Positions 10,011 to 19,256 of a stretch of DNA of 64,000 nt are shown here, one piece after another. Under the pieces are notes generated by a model. It saw only the letters and a list, made by a program, of their open reading frames with translations, was not told the origin of the DNA and ran no database searches. Position 1 is the first letter of the stretch, and every line of letters begins with the position of its first letter. The translations under genes and the position numbers were made by a program. This stretch comes from Pseudomonas sp. R5-89-07 (GTDB taxonomy: Bacteria; Pseudomonadota; Gammaproteobacteria; Pseudomonadales; Pseudomonadaceae). The stretch lies in NCBI RefSeq assembly GCF_003851685.1, contig NZ_CP027727.1, forward strand, positions 806,001 to 870,000, given 5' to 3'.

Positions 10011-10097
10011 TGTGGCAGCTGGCTTGCCTGCGATAGCATCACCTCGGTGTACCTGATGTACCGAGGTGTCTGCATCGCAGGCGAGCCAGCTCCCACA
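10011..10097. repeat. REP-type double palindrome
   Basis: Outer arms GCAGCTGGCTTGCCTGCGAT and ATCGCAGGCGAGCCAGCT pair, and inside them CACCTCGGTGTAC pairs with GTACCGAGGTG. The result is one long near-perfect hairpin ending in CTCCCACA, the usual end of Pseudomonas intergenic REP elements. It sits just downstream of the flavin reductase gene and may also stop or protect its transcript. Confidence 0.75.
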
Positions 10098-10435
10098 TGG
10101 GTTTTGTGGTGTCTTCAGGTTCGAGTCGCGACTAAACGAAGGGTGGCGGCTGTACGCAGGTTAGTCGACCGGCTAATCAGGAAAATCCGGCGCACCCGAG
10201 GGTGCCCTGCGCACAGCCACCATAAAACCTCATGGAGGACCATGCGCCTGATTAGAGTCTGGGCGACTAAAAACCCGATCACTGAAAAGGCAGTGACGGA
10301 TCGAAGACTAGCCATCGATTCCAACAGGCACAAGGCGGCGGAGATTGTCTCGGAAACGTCCTGCAATTTAAAGGGACACGGCTTGCTGGCCCTTTACAAA
10401 CCATGACCAAATGCCAGCAACGCCACCTTATCTAA
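10098..10435. other. Gene-poor 340-bp stretch with hairpins and one doubtful small ORF
   Basis: Between two REP elements lies a stretch with no gene I can defend. It contains several short inverted repeats (for example TCACTG...CAGTGA near 10280, and TTAGTCGACCGGCTAA near 10160) and a minus-strand frame at 10115-10366 of 83 codons starting at TTG or at an internal ATG. The encoded peptide is rich in Arg and hydrophobic residues and has no known motif. A non-coding RNA or a repeated element is as likely as a protein. Confidence 0.35.
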
Positions 10436-10437
10436 AA

Positions 10438-10461
10438 GGTGGGAGGGGGCTTGCTCCCACA
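10438..10461. repeat. Single REP element
   Basis: GGTGGGAGGGGGCTTGCTCCCACA forms a 7-bp stem (GTGGGAG/CTCCCAC). It is the same family as the elements at 50284 and 62491, and lies just past the stop of the AraC gene, where it may act as a transcript end. Confidence 0.7.
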
Positions 10462-10484
10462 TTTGAATGCATTCCAAGTCTGGA

Positions 10485-11294
10485 TCAGCGCCCGAGCATC
10501 TTCACCCAACGCGACGGCGGCATGCCGTAGGTGCTGCGAAATTGCCGGGTCATGTGGCTTTGGTCGGTGAAGCCTGCGGTCATCGCCGCGTCCACCAATG
10601 GCTGACCTTGGGCCAACAAGTGGCGCACCAAATCCAACCGACGCATGGTCAGGTAGCGGTAAGGGCTGGTGCCGAACAGCAAGCGGAAATCCCGCGACAA
10701 CGCCCAGCGGTCGCGCCCTGCGTGGTCGGCCATTTCATCCAGAGTGATGCTGCGGCCCAGGGCGCTGTGGATAAATTCCCGGGCACGCTCGGCGGCGATG
10801 TAGTCGAAGGATTTACGTTTAGCGATTGCGCCGCTCGCATTGCTCAGCGCCTGGGCCAGGTCGAACATCGCGTCCTGCTCCTGCATCGGGTCGATCGGGC
10901 AATCCAGGCTTTGCAGCAACACTTCGCTGGCGCGATGCAGCCGTGGGTCGGTGGACACACCGCCGGGTATGAAGGGCAACGGCTTGCCGCCGAGGATCTG
11001 CTGGATCAGCGCCGGCTGCACATAGATCATCCGGTACTTGAAGCCTTCGGCACTGCCTGCGCGACCGTCATGAACTTCATCGGGATGGATGACCATGGTG
11101 GTGCCGGGCAAGCTATGGGTCATGCCGCCGCGATAGTGAAAACTCTGCACACCGAATAACGTGCGACCAATGGCGTAGGTGTCATGGCGATGGGGGTCGA
11201 ACGCAAAGCCGGCAAAATACGCCTCGATACGGTCCAGGCCGCTGGCGTGCGGGGCGCGGTGCAGCCAGTCGAGGGTGTGGGTAGGGTTGCCCAT
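10485..11294 (-). CDS. AraC-family transcriptional regulator
   Basis: 269 residues. The N-terminal half is an AraC-type cupin ligand-binding domain (HRHDTYAIGRTLFGVQSFHYRGG, shown here only as HRHDTYAIG near residue 36). The C-terminal 100 residues carry two helix-turn-helix units: SITLDEMADHAGRDRWALSRDF (first part SITLDEMADHAG) and PLVDAAMTAGFTDQSHMTRQF (first part PLVDAAMTAGF), ending in the family pattern SxxGMPPSRW. It is divergent from ddlA. No adjacent gene suggests an obvious target or ligand; AraC proteins of this shape often sit next to an exporter, which is absent here. Confidence 0.88.
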   Translation of the reverse strand: MGNPTHTLDWLHRAPHASGLDRIEAYFAGFAFDPHRHDTYAIGRTLFGVQSFHYRGGMTHSLPGTTMVIHPDEVHDGRAGSAEGFKYRMIYVQPALIQQILGGKPLPFIPGGVSTDPRLHRASEVLLQSLDCPIDPMQEQDAMFDLAQALSNASGAIAKRKSFDYIAAERAREFIHSALGRSITLDEMADHAGRDRWALSRDFRLLFGTSPYRYLTMRRLDLVRHLLAQGQPLVDAAMTAGFTDQSHMTRQFRSTYGMPPSRWVKMLGR

Positions 11295-11438
11295 GGTGAC
11301 TTGTCACATAAGGAGATGGAAACACGTTAACCCAGTCTGTATTCGTTGTCTGCCGGGGTCTTGTACGATTGTGCAGAGGCTGGCAAACCAGCGGCAGCCC
11401 GTGGTAATAAGCCTTACTTTCAACAGTGAGGCCGGGTC

Positions 11439-12533
11439 ATGAGCAAGGTGCGGGTAGGGATCATTTTTGGCGGCCGTTCGGCCGAGCACGAAGTGTCGTT
11501 GCAATCGGCGCGCAACATCGTCGACGCCCTCGACCGCTCGCGCTACGAGCCGGTTCTGATCGGTATCGACAAGACCGGTCACTGGCACCTCAATGACACC
11601 TCGAACTTCCTGATCAACCAGGAAAACCCGGCCCTGATTGCCCTCAACCAGTCCAACCGTGAACTGGCGGTGGTGCCCGGCAAGGCCAGCCAGCAAGTGG
11701 TTGAGACGTCTGGGAGGGGCTTGCTGGAACACATCGACGTGATCTTCCCGATCGTTCACGGCACCCTTGGCGAGGACGGTTGCCTGCAAGGCCTGCTGCG
11801 CATGGCAGACCTGCCCTTCGTCGGCTCCGACGTGCTTGGCTCTGCGGTGTGCATGGACAAGGACATCAGCAAACGCCTGCTGCGCGACGCCGGCATTGCC
11901 GTCACCCCGTTCATCACGCTGACCCGCGGCAATGCGGCGCGCACGTCTTTTGAGGCGGCCGCAGGCAAGCTCGGTTTGCCGATGTTCGTCAAACCCGCCA
12001 ACCAGGGCTCGTCAGTGGGTGTGAGCAAAGTCGGCAGCGAAGCCGAGTACCACGCGGCGGTCGAACTGGCCTTGGGTTTCGATGAAAAAGTGCTGGTGGA
12101 GTCCGCCGTCCAGGGCCGCGAGATCGAATGCGCCGTACTGGGCAACGAGAACCCTATCGCCAGTGGCTGCGGCGAGATTGTGGTCAGCAGCGGCTTCTAC
12201 TCCTATGACAGCAAATACATCGATGCCCATGCGGCCCAGGTGGTGGTGCCGGCGGATATCAGCCATGAAGCCAGCGAGAGGATTCGCAGCCTGGCGATTG
12301 AAGCCTTCGAGGTGTTGGGATGCGCGGGGTTGGCGCGGGTCGATGTGTTCCTCACCGACGACGGCCAAGTGCTGATCAACGAAATCAACTCGCTGCCCGG
12401 TTTCACCCGCATCAGCATGTACCCCAAGTTGTGGCAGGCGGCCGGCATGAGCTATAGCGAACTGGTCAGCCGCTTGATCGAGCTGGCGCTGGAACGGCAT
12501 GCCGCGCGCAAGGGCTTGAAGATCAACCGCTGA
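11439..12533 (+). CDS. ddlA: D-alanine--D-alanine ligase A
   Basis: 364 residues, the length of E. coli DdlA and longer than DdlB. It joins two D-Ala with ATP hydrolysis to give the peptidoglycan precursor dipeptide. Motifs in order: [14 protein letters not shown] at the N-terminus, HGTLGEDG near 108, the ATP-grasp loop [14 protein letters not shown] near 187, and the metal-binding [10 protein letters not shown] near 313. It lies outside the mra/mur cluster, as expected of the second ddl copy in pseudomonads. The ATG at 11439 has GAGG at about 7 nt. Confidence 0.95.
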   Translation: MSKVRVGIIFGGRSAEHEVSLQSARNIVDALDRSRYEPVLIGIDKTGHWHLNDTSNFLINQENPALIALNQSNRELAVVPGKASQQVVETSGRGLLEHIDVIFPIVHGTLGEDGCLQGLLRMADLPFVGSDVLGSAVCMDKDISKRLLRDAGIAVTPFITLTRGNAARTSFEAAAGKLGLPMFVKPANQGSSVGVSKVGSEAEYHAAVELALGFDEKVLVESAVQGREIECAVLGNENPIASGCGEIVVSSGFYSYDSKYIDAHAAQVVVPADISHEASERIRSLAIEAFEVLGCAGLARVDVFLTDDGQVLINEINSLPGFTRISMYPKLWQAAGMSYSELVSRLIELALERHAARKGLKINR

Positions 12534-12545
12534 GCCGCGTCCACA

Positions 12546-12573
12546 GTGGCGAGGGAGCACGTTCCCCCGCCAC
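12546..12573. repeat. Inverted repeat between convergent genes
   Basis: GTGGCGAGGGA pairs imperfectly with TCCCCCGCCAC around a short loop in the 50-bp gap between ddlA and the converging ggt. It resembles a degenerate REP and may serve as a shared transcript end for both genes. There is no T-run on either side. Confidence 0.5.
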
Positions 12574-12583
12574 ACAGGGTGAA

Positions 12584-14395
12584 TCAATCGCCCAGTGCTT
12601 CGCCTTCGCGGCGCGGGTCGGCACCGCCGCTCAGCGACACCTTGCCCTGCCCATCACGTGTGCGAACAATCGCCTGGACGCCGCTGGTCATCTCTATTTC
12701 GCTCAGCTCATGGCCCTTGCTCTTCAGTACCTGCTTCACGCCAGGGCTGAACAATCCGGCTTCCAGTTCAGTCGCGCCGTTGCGGCTGCCGAAGTTGGGC
12801 AGGTTGATGGCCGCTTGCGGGTCGAGTTTCCAGTCGAGCATGGCCACCAGTGACTTGCTCACGTATTCGATGATCTGCGAGCCACCCGGCGAACCCACCG
12901 TGGCCAGCAATTCACCGCTCTGACGGTCGAACACCAGCGTCGGTGCCATGGCAGAGCGCGGACGCTTGCCGGGCTGCACGCGGTTGGCGACTGGCTGGCC
13001 GTTTTCTTCGGCGATGAACGAGAAATCGGTCATCTGGTTATTCAGCAAAAAGCCCTGGACCATCAAGTGGGAACCGAACGCAGCTTCCACCGTGGTGGTC
13101 ATCGATACGGCGCCGCCCTGGTCATCCACGGCCACCACTTGCGAGGTGGAGATGCGCAGCGGCGAACGGTCTGGCGCGTAGGCGACCTGGATGCCCGCCG
13201 GCTGGCCTGGCTTGGCTACGCCCATGCTGCGCTCACCGATCAGTGCGGCGCGATGGGTCAGGTAATCGGGGGCGACGAGGCCGGCCACCGGCACCGGCGT
13301 AAAGTCCGTATCGGCCACATAGAGCGCGCGGTCAGCGAAGGCCAGGCGCCCGGCCTCGGCGATCAGGTGCACGGCTTCAGGCGCTGGTTCAAGCCCGGCG
13401 GGGGAGGTGCTTTGGGTTGGCGTCATCGGCGCGATGGCCAGGCGTGGGTCGCGGGTTTCCAACGCCTGCAACGTCCCCAGGATCTGCGCCACAGCGATGC
13501 CACCCGACGATGGCGGCGGCATGCCGCAGACCTTCCATTGTTTGTAGTCGGTACACAACGGTGTGCGTTCCTTGGCGACGTAGCCCTTGAGGTCGGCCTG
13601 AGTCAGGCTGCCGGCATTGCGATGGCCCTGCACCTTGCGTGCGATCTCATCGGCAATCGGGCCTTGATACAGCGCGTCCGGCCCCTCCTTGGCGATACGT
13701 TTGAACACCTTGGCCAGCGCCGGGTTTTTCAGCAGCGTGCCGGTGGCTTTCGGCGACCCGTCGGCATTCAGAAAGTAAGCTGCCATGTCTGGCGATTGCG
13801 CGATAAAGCGGTCTGCCGCGATCAAGCTGTGCAAGCGCGGGGAAATCGCGAAGCCCTGTTCAGACAAACGAATCGCCGGTTCGAACAGCTTGGCCCATTG
13901 CAGGTGGCCGGTCTTGCTGTGCGCCATTTTCAGTGCCCGCAACACTCCCGGCGTGCCCACCGAGCGCCCGCCGATCTGCGCATCGGTGAATGCCATTGGC
14001 GTACCGTCGGCGTTCAGGAATAAGCGCTCGGTCGCCCCGGCCGGTGCGGTTTCACGACCATCATAGGCATGCACTTTTTTGCCGTCCCACAGCATGATGA
14101 ATGCACCACCGCCGATGCCGGAGGATTGCGGTTCCACCAAGGTCAGCACCGCTTGCATGGCTATGGCCGCATCAATTGCCGAGCCGCCCTGGCGCAACAT
14201 CTCGCGCCCGGCTTCGGCGGCCAATGGGTTGGCGGCGGCAGCCATATGCCGCTCGGCGTGGCGGGGAGTGAGGTCGGTGCGATAGCCCGAGCCCAGCTCC
14301 GGTGCGGGCGGTTGTTCATTGATTGCAGTGTGGCAGCCGGCCAGGGCGAGGGTGGTGGCAACTATTGTCAGTTGACGGCGGGAAATAAAAAGCAC
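12584..14395 (-). CDS. ggt: Gamma-glutamyltransferase, lipoprotein form
   Basis: Ntn-hydrolase that cleaves or transfers the gamma-glutamyl group of glutathione outside the cytoplasm. The catalytic Thr that becomes the N-terminus of the small subunit lies in SMTTTVEAAFGSH; upstream GIGGGAFIML and downstream GSPGGSQII are substrate-loop motifs. The signal peptide ends in a lipobox (LALAGC), suggesting a lipid anchor. I prefer the GTG at 14395 (603 aa) because CGGAG lies 8 nt before it. The in-frame ATG at 14413 has no Shine-Dalgarno and would add six residues. It converges with ddlA. Confidence 0.9.
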   Translation of the reverse strand: MLFISRRQLTIVATTLALAGCHTAINEQPPAPELGSGYRTDLTPRHAERHMAAAANPLAAEAGREMLRQGGSAIDAAIAMQAVLTLVEPQSSGIGGGAFIMLWDGKKVHAYDGRETAPAGATERLFLNADGTPMAFTDAQIGGRSVGTPGVLRALKMAHSKTGHLQWAKLFEPAIRLSEQGFAISPRLHSLIAADRFIAQSPDMAAYFLNADGSPKATGTLLKNPALAKVFKRIAKEGPDALYQGPIADEIARKVQGHRNAGSLTQADLKGYVAKERTPLCTDYKQWKVCGMPPPSSGGIAVAQILGTLQALETRDPRLAIAPMTPTQSTSPAGLEPAPEAVHLIAEAGRLAFADRALYVADTDFTPVPVAGLVAPDYLTHRAALIGERSMGVAKPGQPAGIQVAYAPDRSPLRISTSQVVAVDDQGGAVSMTTTVEAAFGSHLMVQGFLLNNQMTDFSFIAEENGQPVANRVQPGKRPRSAMAPTLVFDRQSGELLATVGSPGGSQIIEYVSKSLVAMLDWKLDPQAAINLPNFGSRNGATELEAGLFSPGVKQVLKSKGHELSEIEMTSGVQAIVRTRDGQGKVSLSGGADPRREGEALGD

Positions 14396-14530
14396 GTGCT
14401 GAACTCCGTTCATTTTGAGAATGATCTGGTCTTCCTGTCGGAGACTTTAGCGCAGCAGAGGAGCAGATGGTCCGGGTGACTGTGTTTTTCTGGGCGGACC
14501 CGCCGGGGCTTGGTTTTATTTCGTGACGCT

Positions 14531-14559
14531 GGAACCAAAGCAACCTAAACCTTCACACC
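14531..14559 (+). promoter_or_regulatory. Hrp box upstream of ropE
   Basis: GGAACC (14531-14536), 16 nt, then TCACACC (14553-14559), against the HrpL consensus GGAACC-N15/16-CCACNNA. The -35 part is perfect and the -10 part has CAC conserved. It lies 33 bp upstream of the ropE ATG, as expected for a RspL-dependent promoter. Confidence 0.8.
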
Positions 14560-14592
14560 TTGACTGGTATTAGTTTATTTCTGGAGCCAGTT

Positions 14593-17500
14593 ATGCACAG
14601 AACACTAGAGGGTGTGACCCAGGCGCAGCGTAACGTTATCGACCACTGCTTACGTCCCGGCAAGGCCACGGTGCCTGCCCAGCAGCAACCGCGTTATCAA
14701 TCGTTGAACCCAGCTTCAATGCTGTTTGATATGCGCCTCAAGGATGGCCTGTTGGAACCTGACATGACCAGGCTGGGACGTGATATCGCCGGTCATCTCA
14801 ACGCACCAAACAAACACTATGTCGCCGATGGTGCCTCAGCCGCAGGCACGTTGCGGTTCAGGGACGAGCGACAGTACCTGTTTCATATTCAGCCCACACC
14901 CGCTGTCGCGGCGATATTCAAAAGCAGCCTGCCCGATACTGCCGGCGGCAACGGTTGCGTATCCTTGTTGGACAACCCCGGCCGAGGGCATTTGGCAAGC
15001 GTCAGCGGTGTACAGACGACGGTCGACGGCAAGCAGTTTCGTCTGGACGAAGGGCGCCTGTATCGCTTCGAGCCCCTCATCCTGTCCTGGTTGCCCGACG
15101 CTGACAACCGGGCCTACAGCCGTATTGGGCTGACCGGTGAGGGGCAACTGTTGAAGACCCCTCAGGGAGCGCTGGACAGTAGTGCAGACGGGCGCACCTC
15201 GGTCGTGTTGAGTCAGATTCAAGGCACCACAGTTGTGCAGATTCAGGGAGCCGGCGCGGCGGATGTTCGCCCGGTTGATGAGACCGGCGCGCCTGTACAA
15301 CTCGCCCGAGTCGGCTTGGCTGGCAGCACGCTGTATGGCGCCACGGCCAATGGTGAACTGCTACGCGCGGATGTGCGGCAGGCTCGGGATGGCGTGTTGC
15401 CGATGGCTGCGCAGTCACTCGAACCACTGGAGCAGGTGCTCAAGGGCGCCGTGCGTGCCGAGGGGTTCTTCCATGATGACGCCGGGCAGCTCAATACCCA
15501 GGTCCGCGATGCCCGGCAGCAACTGCACAGCGTGCCCCTGGGTCACGCAAGCGGACTGCGCCCGGAGTGGAACCTGAGCGATGTGCTGGTCAAGGGGATC
15601 GAGAAAGGCCTGCCGTTACCCAGCCAGCAGGCGCTGGCGACGGCGGTCGATCTGGGGCCCCGGGGCAGGGTGGCGTTGGATTCAGGCGTATTGTTGAGCT
15701 GGGATGCGGCGGCGCAACGTTGGGACAACTGCGCGCAGCAAGGCGTCGCGCACCTGGAGCGCGGGTTGGACGGACGTGCCTATGTGCTGCAGGAAGGGCA
15801 ACTCAAAGCGGTGACCATCCAGAAGGTGCGTGACCCGGTCTTTGAGGGGGCCAGCCATGAGTTGAGCGCACTCCCCAAACCGCGTCCCCAGGTGTCGCTT
15901 GACGAGGTACTGGCGGGCTCTGCACAGCGCCCTGTCACCGGCTTCGCCATCGCCGACGGCCGCAATTTTGTAACCGTCGACAAGGACCATCAGTTGCAAG
16001 CGTGCGTGGACGGCAAGGTCAGCTCATTACACCTTTCACCTGCGCTCGCGATAAAGACACTGGCGCTGGATCATGAAGCAAATCTTTATGCACACACCCA
16101 GGCAGGCGAACTGTTCAAGGCCGATTACCACGCCTGGCAGGGCCGCGACGGTGCCGCGCCACGCTGGACCCAGGTTGAATTGCCGCAAGGCCAATCGCTG
16201 GAGTCCTTGCGGATAGGGGCTGACAAGCACTTGATTGGCGGCTGGAACAAGCAGTTCCATCGACTCGATAAGGCGGCCCTGGGCGCAATGGAGTGGGGGC
16301 CGCTGGCAGCAGCGGTACAGGTTCCCTCATTGGCCGATACGTTAGCGGCCACTCAGATGCGCACGCCTGTGGCAGGGGGCGCGCTGACGGTCAGTAGCAA
16401 TGTGATGGGGCAAACCCGTGAAGGCGTGCCGCTCAAACGCAATTTTTTCCAGGGGATCAATGCGCATTTCCATCCTTTGCAAGCCCTCAGTGAGAAAGGC
16501 AAATCCCTTCAACATTACGTTAACGGTCGCCGGGGGCTGGAGAAGGTTTACGCTGACGATAAGCAACTGCACGAGCAGCTCAAACTTCTCTCCAAGAGCA
16601 AGCCGGTTGCCGCTGACCTGAATGCGCGCCTTGCAGCCCTGAGTGAGCCCGGGCCGCGACAGGCATTGGCCGGGCAGATCACCGAGGCGTTGACGCGGGT
16701 AACAGAAAGCAGCCAATCGAGTGCCCGCCTGTTAGGGGCCGTACATGGGCTGGCATTTGACCCACAGCCCACGCTGAGCCGAACGCTGGCGAACCCTGAG
16801 TCGACGCTGCACCAACTGTACGAGGCGTTCAAACGGGTTGCGCCTTCATCGGAGCATTCAACCGCAGGGCTGCTGGCCAACTTCGAAGGTCAGGGTTTGA
16901 CCCTGCCCAAGTGGAAACCTGAAAGTAAGCGCAATCTCGACCACCCTTCGGCAATCGTCGAGGGTGACCTGATTCACCATGCCAGTGCGCTCAAACAACT
17001 GACTGATCTTGTCAAGGAACTCGACAGCGTTTCCGGCCATGGCGCCAGCGCGTTGAAAAGAATCGAAGCGTCATTGGACGCTGTGATGAAAGGCTTCGAC
17101 GAGAGCCCTATCCATAAACTGTCCAGCCAGAACGTCGTCAGTTACAGGCAGGCGGAATCCTTGTATGACAATTTCAAGCTATTGGCCAAGGACCTCGGCA
17201 CACCGGGGTCTGCCTTGCATTGGCACCTTTCGGGACTGTTGGGACTACCCGCCGATGCATCCATTACGCAGGCAATGACACAGCAAGTGCAGCAGATGGA
17301 AACTGGGCAAACCCTCAATCCCAGCCGAACCCAGGGCAAAAGCCTGGGGCTGATGATGACCGGCATAAAACCCATGGCGTCTGTCGAGTTTTTTCTGGGG
17401 GCGTCCAAGTCTCATACCCATGGCGTGAGTATCAGTCGTACCGATAAAGGTGCCAGGGTTGAGATCAGCAGCGACGATATGCGGCGCCTGGCCGGTTCCC

Positions 17501-18909
17501 TGGCCACGGGTGTGACGCTGGGGCGAGGGGAAGGCGCAGTAGGCCCTGGTGTGAGACTTGCCGGTGAGCTGACGGCTGCCGTTGCGAAGAACACTGGATT
17601 GAACATCAGTTTTGACGTGAAGGAATCGGACTTCGGCAAGATGATGTCGATACTGATGGGGCAGTCTGGGAGATTCCACGACTTGCTGGCGCTGGGAGAA
17701 AAACACGCGACTGGCGAAAGCTCCAAACTCAGTGCTGACGTTAACCTGGATCTGCTCGCGCAACTGCGTTTAATGTATAACCCGCAGGAGAACATTACCG
17801 AGCTGGACTCAGTATTGCGCGCCGGTATCGGCGTGGCAGGTAACCTCAACCTTGCGCATACGGATAAAAGCCAATCCATCACGCGCTCCGCGGCGGACAT
17901 CAGCCATGGCGAAACAAGCGGCACGCAGTGGCTGAGGCAGGGTGGTGTGGGGGCCAACTTCGCGCCGATCAATGCGCTGGCGTTGGCGGGCAGGGCCGGG
18001 GGAGACGGACCCGCGACTGCAGTTTTTGCTTTGCCGGAAGTCTCGGTCATGATGAAGTTTGATCGTGGGCAATCACAGGCCTTCAGTTTTTCTTTCAAGC
18101 CACCGCAGCCAGTGACTCAGACTCAGATCGATGACATTCACAGCAGCCTGTCACTGTATTCACCCCAGTTCAAACGGGACTTGGCCGCCATTGGTCCGTT
18201 GGGCGCGCAGGGCTCCCCAAAAGAACAGCTGGCCAAGTTGCAGCAGTTTTTTTCCACTCATCCGCCATTGGCAACAAAGCCGGACGCTTATCACGCGATC
18301 ACTCAGGCGCTGGACAAGTTGATGACCCAGCAGGACTTGATGGGCAAGGGGCTGCGCCAGTTGGCGTCGGTCGAGTCGTCCGTCACGCGCGTGGGCTTGC
18401 GCGACAATGGTCGGCATGACTGGCTGGACGACGTCGCGCCGGCCAACAAGGCCGCCATCGAGCAGTGGCTCCAGGATGACCCGCAGTTTGCCCAGGTGAT
18501 CGGTCAACTGCAGCGGGGTGAGGGTACCTCGGTGAAGCTTGGCATGGAACTCAAGCCAGAGGTTTTGCGTACGATCGAGCGCAGCCTGTTGGCGGGTGAA
18601 AACACCGAGTCGTTGATCAGGCAGGCCCTGGTAGATCCGAACAACCTGCGCGTCAAAAGCCTGAGCATGAGCTACACCGCGAGCCAGTCCCATGGCATGT
18701 CGGTGCCGGCCATGACTAATCTGAGTTTTTCCAGCAGCGCCGCCCTCAGCCATACGCAAAAACAGGTCAACGTCGACTTTGAGTACGGGGTGAATGCGGA
18801 TAAACCGCTGCGGATGAACTTGAACGATACGCTGAGCAGCCTGCCTCGCCATGACCTGACGATTGACCTGGGGGACCTGCGCATAAGGACGCCGGTGTCC
18901 ATGGCCTGA
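14593..18909 (+). CDS. ropE: AvrE-family type III effector RopE
   Basis: 1438 residues, related to P. syringae AvrE1, Erwinia DspE and Pantoea WtsE; it should be delivered into eukaryotic cells by the T3SS encoded alongside. Family features seen are the N-terminal half with beta-propeller-like repeats (VQIQGAGAADVRPV and similar), the conserved central NFFQGINAHFHPL (near residue 617), and the long C-terminal domain with LTGVT/GLRDNGRHDWLDD-type stretches. It is shorter than AvrE1 (about 1795 aa), mostly at the N-terminus. The ATG at 14593 has GGAG 6 nt upstream and a Hrp box 33 bp away; a TTG 33 nt earlier is unlikely. No AvrF/DspF-type chaperone gene follows; a terminator and a tRNA come next. 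Confidence 0.9.
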   Translation: MHRTLEGVTQAQRNVIDHCLRPGKATVPAQQQPRYQSLNPASMLFDMRLKDGLLEPDMTRLGRDIAGHLNAPNKHYVADGASAAGTLRFRDERQYLFHIQPTPAVAAIFKSSLPDTAGGNGCVSLLDNPGRGHLASVSGVQTTVDGKQFRLDEGRLYRFEPLILSWLPDADNRAYSRIGLTGEGQLLKTPQGALDSSADGRTSVVLSQIQGTTVVQIQGAGAADVRPVDETGAPVQLARVGLAGSTLYGATANGELLRADVRQARDGVLPMAAQSLEPLEQVLKGAVRAEGFFHDDAGQLNTQVRDARQQLHSVPLGHASGLRPEWNLSDVLVKGIEKGLPLPSQQALATAVDLGPRGRVALDSGVLLSWDAAAQRWDNCAQQGVAHLERGLDGRAYVLQEGQLKAVTIQKVRDPVFEGASHELSALPKPRPQVSLDEVLAGSAQRPVTGFAIADGRNFVTVDKDHQLQACVDGKVSSLHLSPALAIKTLALDHEANLYAHTQAGELFKADYHAWQGRDGAAPRWTQVELPQGQSLESLRIGADKHLIGGWNKQFHRLDKAALGAMEWGPLAAAVQVPSLADTLAATQMRTPVAGGALTVSSNVMGQTREGVPLKRNFFQGINAHFHPLQALSEKGKSLQHYVNGRRGLEKVYADDKQLHEQLKLLSKSKPVAADLNARLAALSEPGPRQALAGQITEALTRVTESSQSSARLLGAVHGLAFDPQPTLSRTLANPESTLHQLYEAFKRVAPSSEHSTAGLLANFEGQGLTLPKWKPESKRNLDHPSAIVEGDLIHHASALKQLTDLVKELDSVSGHGASALKRIEASLDAVMKGFDESPIHKLSSQNVVSYRQAESLYDNFKLLAKDLGTPGSALHWHLSGLLGLPADASITQAMTQQVQQMETGQTLNPSRTQGKSLGLMMTGIKPMASVEFFLGASKSHTHGVSISRTDKGARVEISSDDMRRLAGSLATGVTLGRGEGAVGPGVRLAGELTAAVAKNTGLNISFDVKESDFGKMMSILMGQSGRFHDLLALGEKHATGESSKLSADVNLDLLAQLRLMYNPQENITELDSVLRAGIGVAGNLNLAHTDKSQSITRSAADISHGETSGTQWLRQGGVGANFAPINALALAGRAGGDGPATAVFALPEVSVMMKFDRGQSQAFSFSFKPPQPVTQTQIDDIHSSLSLYSPQFKRDLAAIGPLGAQGSPKEQLAKLQQFFSTHPPLATKPDAYHAITQALDKLMTQQDLMGKGLRQLASVESSVTRVGLRDNGRHDWLDDVAPANKAAIEQWLQDDPQFAQVIGQLQRGEGTSVKLGMELKPEVLRTIERSLLAGENTESLIRQALVDPNNLRVKSLSMSYTASQSHGMSVPAMTNLSFSSSAALSHTQKQVNVDFEYGVNADKPLRMNLNDTLSSLPRHDLTIDLGDLRIRTPVSMA

Positions 18910-18925
18910 AGGTAAACAGCGGGCA

Positions 18926-18962
18926 TAAAAAAACGGCCTACCTTTCGGTAAGCCGTTTTTAG
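18926..18962. terminator. Bidirectional terminator between ropE and tRNA-Met
   Basis: A run of A, the stem ACGGC(C)TACC / GGTA(A)GCCGT with loop TTTC, then TTTTT. The A- and T-runs on both sides allow termination of ropE on the + strand and of the tRNA on the - strand. Confidence 0.88.
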
Positions 18963-18966
18963 TACT

Positions 18967-19043
18967 TGGTGGCTACACAGGGACTTGAACCCCGGACCCC
19001 AGCATTATGAATGCTATGCTCTAACCAACTGAGCTATGTAGCC
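18967..19043 (-). tRNA. tRNA-Met (elongator), anticodon CAT
   Basis: Reading leftward from 19043: acceptor GGCTACA, D-arm AGCTCAGTTGGTTAGAGC, anticodon loop with CAT, T-arm GGTTCAAGTCC, and an encoded CCA at 18969-18967. It is 77 nt and all four arms fold. It is not initiator tRNA because the acceptor begins with a normal G-C pair. From memory, the P. aeruginosa PAO1 tRNA-Met gene here lies next to ychF, so the T3SS genes seem to be inserted between them. Confidence 0.95.
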
Positions 19044-19209
19044 AAGTGGCGCGCATTATTCGCGTAGAACGGGAATGCGTCAAGAGGTTTTGTTAAGTTT
19101 TTTTCTACGCTTTCAACTGTTTAACGAAAAACACGCTCTATGGCGACGAGTGGCAGGGTGCCTTTCATGCTGTGGGTCTCTTGCCGCCGCGCATGTAAAC
19201 AGCCAATCG

Positions 19210-19238
19210 CGTTGGGCAGATATCCCTTTCGCCCAACG
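19210..19238. repeat. Inverted repeat downstream of rspL
   Basis: CGTTGGGC (19210-19217) and GCCCAACG (19231-19238) form a perfect 8-bp stem about 20 bp past the rspL stop. It may end the rspL transcript, although no T-run follows. The rest of the gap 19044-19256 shows nothing I recognise. Confidence 0.5.
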
Positions 19239-19256
19239 GTGTTGCTGTAGCGGGAC

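Noticed and set aside
10115..10366. 83-codon minus-strand frame taken as a gene
   Set aside because: No Shine-Dalgarno, TTG start, no known motif; kept only as part of an unexplained region.
14560..14592. In-frame TTG extension of ropE giving 11 more residues
   Set aside because: The ATG at 14593 has GGAG 6 nt upstream and the Hrp box lies just before; a start at 14560 would fall on the predicted transcript start.
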